Part shown: in pieces, positions 54,776-64,000 of the stretch
How positions within the stretch are numbered: the stretch's first letter is position 1
How the letters are laid out: the number at the start of each line of letters is the position of its first letter
NCBI RefSeq assembly: GCF_036226765.1
Contig: NZ_CP109017.1
Coordinates: 2,061,501-2,125,500 of the forward strand
Length of the DNA: 64,000 nt
From: Streptomyces sp. NBC_00670
GTDB lineage: Bacteria > Actinomycetota > Actinomycetes > Streptomycetales > Streptomycetaceae
Direction: 5' to 3'
Made by a program: the position numbers and the translations under genes
Notes under the pieces: model-generated
What the model saw: the letters and a program-made list of their open reading frames with translations, nothing else
Told to the model about the DNA's origin: nothing
Database searches by the model: none

Positions 54776-56311
54776 ATGACCCAGACGACGCGGACGACCT
54801 GTTCCGGCTGTTCCGCCGACGCGGTGCCGGGGGCGGCCTTCTGCGGCGAGTGCGGGGCCGCGCTGGTCCCCGCCGGACGGGCGGACGCGCCCCGCCCGGC
54901 ACGTGGCCTCACCGTCCCCCGCTGGACCGGCGGCCGGGACCTGACCCGGTACATGTGCGCCGCCGTCTTCCTGGACCGGCAGTACGCCAACTCCCTGCTC
55001 AGGGACATCGCGGCCGAGCCGCACCTGGGCGTGGCACCGGCTCCGGGATGCGACGTGCCCGTGGTGCTGCGGTACGCCTACGAGGCCAACGCGCGGCGGC
55101 ACGCCAGGGACCTCGTCCTGGCGGTCGAGTTCCTGGTGCTGTTCGTGGGACTGCTGCTGGGCAGCGGAGTGACCGCCCTCCTCATGTTCCTGCTCGGCTG
55201 GCTGACCACGCTGGTGTTCGCCTACTCCACCCACTACGGCGAACACCTCCAGCGGTTGCGCCCGGACCGGTTCGACCCCGCGCTGGCGCCCCCGGCGCCC
55301 ACCGCCTCCGCCGACCGGCGCCTGCGCCAGATCGACGAGTACGCGCACGGCAACCTCACCGCCTACAGCGGCTTCTCCCCGTTCACCGGGTACGGCCGGG
55401 AACTCGACTCGTGGTCGCTGACCTTCGACGTGACCACCTCGGGGCGCGAGGGTGTGACACCGCGGAACTTCGAGGTCACGGACCTGTACGCGCACATCGC
55501 CCGGCGGATCGGTGAACTGTCGCTGCCCTGCCTGGAACTGGAGGAGCGGGTGTTCGTGGAGGGGTCGGCCCTGCTGGGCGACTCCCGCTTCCTGCCCAAT
55601 CCCCTCGGCCGTCCCCTGGCCCGGATCGACGCCGGTCTGCTGGACGCGCTGAAGCGGGCCCCGGAGGAGACCGCCCGCGCCTATCTGGTCACGCACTCCT
55701 CGGGCTGGGGCGGCGAGTTGGTGACCTCGGTGTTCCTCCGGCTCGTGCGCTCGGACTCCAATCTGCTCGTGGAGGCCCAGCCCACCGTGCTGTGCCCGCT
55801 GCTGGACCGCTACCGGACCATCGACGGCCTCATGCCGCACCCCTCGCCGGGCGAGTTCTGCTCGATGGTGCTCCAGAACCTCATCGGCACGCCGTTCGTG
55901 CTGCTCGCCGCCCCGGTCCGCGCGGTCGCGGGCTTCCTGCCGGACTTCGGCATGAAGCGCCGTACGAAGAAGCAGCACCGGCAGATCACCCGGCTCAAGG
56001 TGTTCGACTACGGGGCACGCGACAGCGTGCGGCAGCTCGCCTCCGCCGCCGGCCACCAGCGGTACTTCCAGAAGTCCGACTCCGGCATGGTCCTCAAGAC
56101 CGTCGAACGGCGGATCCTGGACGCCCTCGTGGAGTTCGCCGAGGCGCACGACATCGACGCCGGTGACCTGATCAAGCGTCAGGAAACCATCATCAACAAC
56201 GGCATCATCGCCGCCGCCGGGGCGCGGGTCGACTCGAGCGCGGTCGCCTCGGGCGACAAGTCCCGCATCTCGGCCGTCATCCGGCGGATCCCGCGGCCCA
56301 CCGTGGACTGA
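54776..56311 (+). CDS. zinc-ribbon membrane protein with a C-terminal repeat-like motif
   Basis: A 511-residue protein of unknown function, first gene of a three-gene unit. Residues 9-29 form a zinc ribbon (CSGCSADAVPGAAFCGEC). A hydrophobic hairpin at about 114-150 (FLVLFVGLLLGSGVTALLMFLLGWLTTLVFAY) should span the membrane twice, leaving a large cytoplasmic part, and a further hydrophobic stretch lies near 370-390. The C-terminus, residues 474-498, is NNGIIAAAGARVDSSAVASGDKSRI-like and matches residues 6-30 of the next protein at 14 of 25 positions without gaps. GGGGAG precedes the ATG. I cannot assign a family to the central region. Confidence 0.75.
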   Translation: MTQTTRTTCSGCSADAVPGAAFCGECGAALVPAGRADAPRPARGLTVPRWTGGRDLTRYMCAAVFLDRQYANSLLRDIAAEPHLGVAPAPGCDVPVVLRYAYEANARRHARDLVLAVEFLVLFVGLLLGSGVTALLMFLLGWLTTLVFAYSTHYGEHLQRLRPDRFDPALAPPAPTASADRRLRQIDEYAHGNLTAYSGFSPFTGYGRELDSWSLTFDVTTSGREGVTPRNFEVTDLYAHIARRIGELSLPCLELEERVFVEGSALLGDSRFLPNPLGRPLARIDAGLLDALKRAPEETARAYLVTHSSGWGGELVTSVFLRLVRSDSNLLVEAQPTVLCPLLDRYRTIDGLMPHPSPGEFCSMVLQNLIGTPFVLLAAPVRAVAGFLPDFGMKRRTKKQHRQITRLKVFDYGARDSVRQLASAAGHQRYFQKSDSGMVLKTVERRILDALVEFAEAHDIDAGDLIKRQETIINNGIIAAAGARVDSSAVASGDKSRISAVIRRIPRPTVD

Positions 56312-56360
56312 CGGCGGCAAGTGGACACGACGCACGACCAACGGACGGACGGGGAACGAC

Positions 56361-56741
56361 ATGGACGCACACGGCAACAACGGTGTCATCGCGACGGGGA
56401 ACGCCCAGGTCAGAAACGTGGCAGTGGCGAGCGGCAGCAACGCGCGCATCGACCTCCGCGTCACGGAGCGCAAGGCGCCGGACGACGGCGCCCGGGCGGC
56501 GACCCCGCAGGAGATCAGCGAGCTGCTGGCCCGGTTCATCGAGGACCTGCGCGCTTCGGACCACCCCGACCGGGAGGACCTGGCGGAGTTCGCGCAGGAC
56601 GCGCGCGAGGAACTGGCCGCACCGGAGCCCCGTACGGGGAAGCTGCGCCGGGTCGCCAGGGCACTCGCGGAGGCGGTGCCCGGCTTCGCCGCGCTGTCCT
56701 CGCTGGCGGTGACGATCGAGGAAGCCGTCCGAGGGCTGTAG
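56361..56741 (+). CDS. small protein with a beta-repeat-like N-terminal motif and helical C-terminus
   Basis: A 126-residue protein, second gene of the unit, 49 bases after the first. Residues 6-30 (NNGVIATGNAQVRN, then VAVASGSNARI) are rich in Asn, Gly, Ala and Ser and copy the C-terminal motif of the preceding protein. The remaining 95 residues are amphipathic helices (TPQEISELLARFIEDLRAS and KLRRVARALAEAVPGFAALSSLAVTIEEAVRGL). It resembles the DUF5955-like proteins of Streptomyces. Its partner motif suggests that the two proteins associate through this segment. Confidence 0.75.
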   Translation: MDAHGNNGVIATGNAQVRNVAVASGSNARIDLRVTERKAPDDGARAATPQEISELLARFIEDLRASDHPDREDLAEFAQDAREELAAPEPRTGKLRRVARALAEAVPGFAALSSLAVTIEEAVRGL

Positions 56742-56761
56742 GCGGGGGCGGAGGCAGGACC

Positions 56762-57508
56762 ATGCACTACTGCGTTCACTGCGGCGTGCGCGTCGAGGAC
56801 CCCACGCTGCCCGGCTGCCCGCACTGCGGCGCGGCCCGCCCCGCCGCGGACCCGGCGGCCACCGGCACCCCGGGCGCCTACGTGCGGGTGGGCGGCACCC
56901 GGCTGCCGCGCTGGCTGCCCTGGACCCTGCTGGCCGTCCTGGCGGCCGGCGGGACGACGCTCGGCGTGGCCGTCGCCCACCGGTCCGACAGCACCTCGGT
57001 GGACAGCTCCCCCGGCCTGCCGGTCCTCCCCGGATACCCGTACGGCACGCCGTCCACGTCCGGCGACGGTTCCGGGACGTCGTACCCCTACTCCGACGAC
57101 GGCGTGGGCGCCGGTGCCGGCGACCCGGCGACCGACACCCCGACGCCCGCGGAGGACACCGAGGAGGCCGGAACCACCGGAACCACCGGGGACACCGGGG
57201 AGACGGAGACCGCGAGCACGGTCGTCACCGACTACTACGACCACCTGAACGCCGGGAACTACTCGGCCGCCTGGGACATGGGCGGCTCGAACCTCTTCGG
57301 CGGCTCCTACTCCGACTGGGTGGCCGGCTTCGGCACCACCTCGCACGTCTATGTCACCGCCGTCGACGACGGCTCCGGCTCCGGTTCCGGCGTCGTGGAG
57401 GTCGACCTCCAGGCGGTCCAGACCGACGGCTCGGTCCAGACGTTCTCGGGCACGTACACCGTCCAGGACGGAGAGATCACCTCCGCCGACATCGATCAGG
57501 CGTCGTAG
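56762..57508 (+). CDS. zinc-ribbon, single-pass membrane protein with extracytoplasmic domain
   Basis: A 248-residue protein, third gene of the unit, 20 bases after the second, with GGAGG before the ATG. Residues 4-22 are a zinc ribbon (CVHCGVRVEDPTLPGCPHC), a membrane segment follows at about 55-75 (WLPWTLLAVLAAGGTTLGVAVA), then a Pro/Ser/Thr/Gly/Asp-rich linker of about 80 residues and a compact C-terminal domain (VVTDYYDHLNAGNYSAAWDMGGSNLFGGSYSDWVAGFGTTSHVYV) that looks like an NTF2-like fold outside the cell. It shares the zinc-ribbon-plus-membrane layout with the first protein of the unit. Function is unknown. Confidence 0.8.
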   Translation: MHYCVHCGVRVEDPTLPGCPHCGAARPAADPAATGTPGAYVRVGGTRLPRWLPWTLLAVLAAGGTTLGVAVAHRSDSTSVDSSPGLPVLPGYPYGTPSTSGDGSGTSYPYSDDGVGAGAGDPATDTPTPAEDTEEAGTTGTTGDTGETETASTVVTDYYDHLNAGNYSAAWDMGGSNLFGGSYSDWVAGFGTTSHVYVTAVDDGSGSGSGVVEVDLQAVQTDGSVQTFSGTYTVQDGEITSADIDQAS

Positions 57509-57527
57509 GACCGGCGCTGCCGACGGC

Positions 57528-57599
57528 CTGCCGTCGGTCCTTCCGTCGCTCCTTCCGTCGCTCCTTCTGTCGGTTCTCCTGTCGGTTCTCCTGTCGGTG
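57528..57599. repeat. six tandem 12-bp repeats
   Basis: Units CTGCCGTCGGTC, CTTCCGTCGCTC (twice), CTTCTGTCGGTT, CTCCTGTCGGTT and CTCCTGTCGGTG follow each other without gaps, and degenerate GTCGGTGG units go on toward 57623. The array lies between the zinc-ribbon gene and the ABC transporter genes and leaves little room for a promoter other than within or after it. Confidence 0.85.
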
Positions 57600-57642
57600 A
57601 TCTGTAGGTGGTCTGTCGGTGGCGGCTGGCACCGTCATCGGC

Positions 57643-58668
57643 ATGACGCGAATCGACAAGAACCCCGACGCCGCCCGGGACGCGGCCGTCACCGTGCGGG
57701 GGCTGGTGAAGCACTACGGCGAGACGAAGGCGCTCGACGGCGTCGACCTCGACGTGCGCGAGGGCACCGTCCTCGGCGTGCTCGGCCCCAACGGAGCCGG
57801 CAAGACGACCCTGGTCCGCTGCCTGTCCACCCTGATCGTGCCGGACGCCGGCCACGCCACCGTCGCCGGGTACGACGTGCTGCGCCGGCCGCGGCAGACC
57901 CGCCGCGTGATCGGCCTCACCGGCCAGTACGCCTCCGTCGACGAGAAGCTGTCCGGCTTCGAGAACCTCTACCTGATCGGCCGGCTGCTCGATCTGCCCC
58001 GCAAGGAGGCCCGGGCCCGCGCCGACGGTCTGCTGGAGCGGTTCTCGCTGACCGAGGCCGCCCGGCGCCCGGTGGGCACCTACTCCGGCGGCATGCGGCG
58101 CCGGCTCGACCTGGCCGCCTCCATGATCGGCCGCCCGGCGGTGCTGTTCCTGGACGAGCCGACCACCGGTCTGGACCCGCGCACCCGCAACGAGGTGTGG
58201 ACCGAGGTGCGCCGGATGGTCACCGAGGGCGCGACCGTACTGCTCACCACCCAGTACATGGAGGAGGCCGAGTACCTGGCCTCCGAGCTGACGGTCGTGG
58301 ACCGCGGCCGGGTCGTCGCGGGCGGCCGGATCGACGAGCTGAAGGCCCGCGTCGGCGGCCGTACGCTGCGGATCCGCCCGGCCGACCCGCTGGAGCTGCG
58401 CCCGACGGCCGCCGCGCTCGACGAGTTCGGGCTCACCGGCACCGGCAGCGCCTCCGTCGACGCCGAGACCGGCAGCGTCCTGGTACCGATCCTCAGCGAC
58501 GAGCAGCTGACCGCGGTGGTCGGCGCGCTCACCGCGCGCGGCATCACGCTGTCCGCCATCACCACCGAACTGCCCAGCCTGGACGAGGTGTTCCTGTCGC
58601 TCACCGGCCACAAGGCCAGTGCCGCCGCGCAGGACGACGTCCCCGCCCGCCAGGAGGTCGCCGTATGA
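57643..58668 (+). CDS. ABC exporter ATP-binding protein (DrrA type)
   Basis: A 341-residue ATPase with Walker A GPNGAGKTT, the signature YSGGMRRRLDLAASM, Walker B VLFLDEPTTGLD, and the DrrA-family C-terminal extension. LTGQYASVDEKLSGFENLYLIGRLLDL is typical of daunorubicin-resistance-type ATPases. It overlaps the permease gene by four bases (ATGA). I start it at ATG 57643; the alternative at 57619 adds eight residues. The pair probably exports a hydrophobic drug or lipid. Confidence 0.93.
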   Translation: MTRIDKNPDAARDAAVTVRGLVKHYGETKALDGVDLDVREGTVLGVLGPNGAGKTTLVRCLSTLIVPDAGHATVAGYDVLRRPRQTRRVIGLTGQYASVDEKLSGFENLYLIGRLLDLPRKEARARADGLLERFSLTEAARRPVGTYSGGMRRRLDLAASMIGRPAVLFLDEPTTGLDPRTRNEVWTEVRRMVTEGATVLLTTQYMEEAEYLASELTVVDRGRVVAGGRIDELKARVGGRTLRIRPADPLELRPTAAALDEFGLTGTGSASVDAETGSVLVPILSDEQLTAVVGALTARGITLSAITTELPSLDEVFLSLTGHKASAAAQDDVPARQEVAV

Positions 58669-59495
58669 GCGCCGCCACCGCCGCCCCGCACCCCACCGCT
58701 TCCGCCCCGCTCTCCGGTGACGGCCGGATCGGGCTGCGCGGCCATCTGCGCCACACCGGCGCGCTGATCCGCCGCAATCTGCTGTGGATCCGGCAGGACC
58801 CCGAGTCGATGTTCGACGCGGTGCTCTTCCCGATCGTGTTCTGTCTGCTGTTCGTGTTCGTCTTCGGCGGCGCGATCAGCGGCGCCGACAACCGGCAGGA
58901 GTACGTCAACTACCTGGTGCCGGGCCTGATGGCGATGATGGGCATGAACATCGCGCAGGGCGTGGGCACCGGGTTCAACCAGGACTTCCAGACCGGGGTG
59001 ATGGACCGCTTCCGGTCGCTGCCGATCGGCCGGGCCTCGGTGCTGATCGCCAAGATCGTGGTGGAGATCGGCCGGATGCTCGTGGCCACCGCGATCCTGC
59101 TCGTGGTCGGCTTCCTGCTCGGTCTGTCCGTGTCCGACGTCCCCGGTCTGTTCGCGGCCATCGGTCTGTCGATGGTGTTCGGCTTCGGGGTGATGTGGAT
59201 CTTCCTGACCCTGGGTGTGGTGATGAAGAGCGCCCAGGCCGTCCAAGCGATGGGGTTCCTCGTGCTGATGCCGCTGCAGTTCGGCTCGTCCATCTTCGCC
59301 CCGACCAGCACCATGCCGGGCTGGCTCCAGGCGTTCACCGACTACAACCCGCTGTCCTCGCTGGCGGACGCCGCGCGGGGGCTGATGAACGGCGGGCCGG
59401 TGGCCCACGACATCCTGATCACCGTCGCCTGGTCGGCGGTGCTGACGGCGGTCATGATGCCGATCGCGGTCCGCAAGTTCTCCACGAAGGCGTGA
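58665..59495 (+). CDS. ABC exporter permease (DrrB / ABC-2 type)
   Basis: A 276-residue ABC-2 permease with six hydrophobic segments (FDAVLFPIVFCLLFVFVFGGAI is the first). NQDFQTGVMDRFRSLPIGRASVLIAKI and the late SSIFAPTSTMPGWLQAFTDYNPLSSLADAARGL are family hallmarks. GGAGG is seven bases before the ATG, and the ATGA overlap couples its translation to the ATPase. Confidence 0.93.
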   Translation: MSAATAAPHPTASAPLSGDGRIGLRGHLRHTGALIRRNLLWIRQDPESMFDAVLFPIVFCLLFVFVFGGAISGADNRQEYVNYLVPGLMAMMGMNIAQGVGTGFNQDFQTGVMDRFRSLPIGRASVLIAKIVVEIGRMLVATAILLVVGFLLGLSVSDVPGLFAAIGLSMVFGFGVMWIFLTLGVVMKSAQAVQAMGFLVLMPLQFGSSIFAPTSTMPGWLQAFTDYNPLSSLADAARGLMNGGPVAHDILITVAWSAVLTAVMMPIAVRKFSTKA

Positions 59496-59508
59496 GGCGG
59501 CGCCGGTG

Positions 59509-62910
<3,402 letters not shown>

Positions 62911-63107
62911 TGTCCCTGGGGACGCGTTCCCTCCGCCCCCGGGTTTCACCAAGGGCCCGCCCCGCCGGGCCGCGGCCGCCGCGGGGAACCCCCACCGCCT
63001 CCCGGATCGTTCTCCCCACATCGCCGCATCACCTGTACGGTCGTTCCGCCCACGCACGTTCCGCACCCACGGACGTCCCGACGACGCACCCCAGGAGCCC
63101 CTTCCCC

Positions 63108-63908
63108 ATGAGCACCGCCGCCGCCCGCCGCAGCGACCGGAGGATCAGTCCCGTCTTCCTGGGCATCCTGGCCGTCACCGCGGTCACCGGGTGGGCCACC
63201 TGGACCGGGTTCGCCGAGCAGCCGGGCGTGGCCGTCTTCCTGTTCGTGACGGCCGCCTGGATCGTCTCCCTCTGCCTGCACGAGTACGCGCACGCCCGCA
63301 CCGCCCTGCACAGCGGCGACTTCACCATCGGCGCCAAGGGCTACCTCACGCTCAACCCGCTGAAGTACACGCACGCCCTGCTCAGCATCGTGCTGCCGGT
63401 GCTGTTCATGATCATGGGCGGCATCGGCCTGCCGGGCGGTGCCGTCTTCGTCGAGCGCGGGCACATACGCGGCCGCTGGAAGCACAGCGCGATCTCGGCG
63501 GCCGGCCCGCTGGCCAACGTCCTGTTCGCCGTCCTGTGCACGGCGCCGTTCTGGCTGGACGCGCTGGACGGCGTGCCGCGCGCCTTCCGCTACGCGCTGG
63601 CGTTCCTCGCGCTGCTCCAGGTCACCGCGGCGATCCTCAACCTGCTGCCGGTGCCGGGGCTCGACGGCTACGGCGTGGTCGAGCCGTGGCTGTCGTACAA
63701 CGCCCGGCGCCAGATGGAGCCGTTCGCCCCGTTCGGACTGCTGTTCGTGTTCGCGGTGCTGTGGATCCCGTCGGTGAACAACGCGTTCTTCGACATGATC
63801 GACGCGCTGCTGCGCGGCCTCGGCATCGACGACTTCTCGACGTACTGCGGCTACGACCTGTTCCGCTTCTGGCGCGAGAGCGACCCGTACTGCGCGGTCG
63901 GTCAGTGA
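63108..63908 (+). CDS. site-2 protease family (M50) membrane metalloprotease
   Basis: A 266-residue protein with about six membrane segments. The zinc site is HEYAH at residues 58-62 in a membrane helix, with the third ligand in LLPVPGLDGYG (D186). It lacks PDZ and CBS domains, so it belongs to the compact group of M50 proteases common in actinomycetes, whose substrates are unknown. An AGGAG site lies 11 bases before the ATG, rather far. The last 92 bases of the window show only GTGACGCGGCCG-type short repeats and no gene. Confidence 0.88.
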   Translation: MSTAAARRSDRRISPVFLGILAVTAVTGWATWTGFAEQPGVAVFLFVTAAWIVSLCLHEYAHARTALHSGDFTIGAKGYLTLNPLKYTHALLSIVLPVLFMIMGGIGLPGGAVFVERGHIRGRWKHSAISAAGPLANVLFAVLCTAPFWLDALDGVPRAFRYALAFLALLQVTAAILNLLPVPGLDGYGVVEPWLSYNARRQMEPFAPFGLLFVFAVLWIPSVNNAFFDMIDALLRGLGIDDFSTYCGYDLFRFWRESDPYCAVGQ

Positions 63909-64000
63909 CGCGGCCGGTGACGGCCGTCAGTCGGTGACGCGGCCGCCGTCGGCCGCCGACCGGTGACGGCGTCAGCCCGTGACCGACCGCTGCGCACGGG

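Overview
The window is one contiguous piece of a Streptomyces-type actinomycete chromosome. Almost every real gene has G or C at nearly every third codon position. Secreted proteins carry Tat, Sec or lipobox signals. The gene set is characteristic of Streptomyces: a MalR-controlled maltose operon, glnE close to a glnA2-type ligase, SARP and TetR regulators, XRE-DUF5753/DUF397 pairs and an NsrR/hmp pair. I did not try to name a species.

Layout. 1-8.9 kb: end of a secreted DUF1996 protein, a lipoprotein, a large Tat-exported GH89 enzyme, a membrane protein with a sigma-factor-like N-terminus, an XRE regulator divergent from methionine aminopeptidase, a TetR regulator and a small isomerase. 8.9-16.8 kb: starch degradation, with a 1819-residue bifunctional amylase/pullulanase divergent from an alpha-amylase with two starch-binding domains. 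16.8-22.3 kb: an accessory and decaying stretch with a frameshifted TmrB-like NTPase, an IS701-family element, a frameshifted XRE-DUF5753 gene with its DUF397 partner, a frameshifted small gene, a HicBA toxin-antitoxin pair and a lipoprotein. 22.3-30.8 kb: an MFS pump, then malE-malF-malG-aglA and divergent malR. 30.9-33.9 kb: glnE. 34-40 kb: a second accessory block with two divergent TetR/FAD-monooxygenase pairs flanking a VapBC pair and a fused XRE-DUF397 protein. 40-50.9 kb: glnA2, hmpA and nsrR with NsrR boxes, a sedolisin, a multicopper oxidase, nadE and a membrane EEP-family protein. 51-54.5 kb: TetR, MFS pump, panB. 54.8-57.5 kb: a three-gene module of unknown function. 57.6-64 kb: a DrrAB-type ABC exporter, a large SARP/NB-ARC regulator and a site-2 protease.

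How the parts work together. Secreted amylase and pullulanase make maltodextrins, MalEFG imports them (the ATPase is not here and is presumably MsiK elsewhere), and AglA splits them. Matching TTGCAGCAA/TGCAAG boxes in front of malE, malR and between the two amylolytic genes suggest one MalR regulon. hmpA and nsrR each carry a 23-bp NsrR-like box. One TetR/FAD-monooxygenase pair has two tetO-like palindromes and a repressor that aligns without gaps to Tn10-type TetR over about 120 residues. The other pair has a TetX-like enzyme.

Most unusual signals. (1) A 25-residue motif, 14 of 25 identical without gaps, is shared by the C-terminus of one protein and the N-terminus of the next in the 54.8-57.5 kb module; this resembles paired bacterial amyloid-signalling motifs. 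(2) The tetO-like TetR/monooxygenase pair. (3) Five copies of a 30-bp element, each starting within 36 bases after a stop codon. (4) Four apparent one-base losses within 3.6 kb, one of them at a perfect -1 slippery heptamer in the transposase. (5) An XRE-DUF5753 regulator fused in frame to a DUF397 domain.
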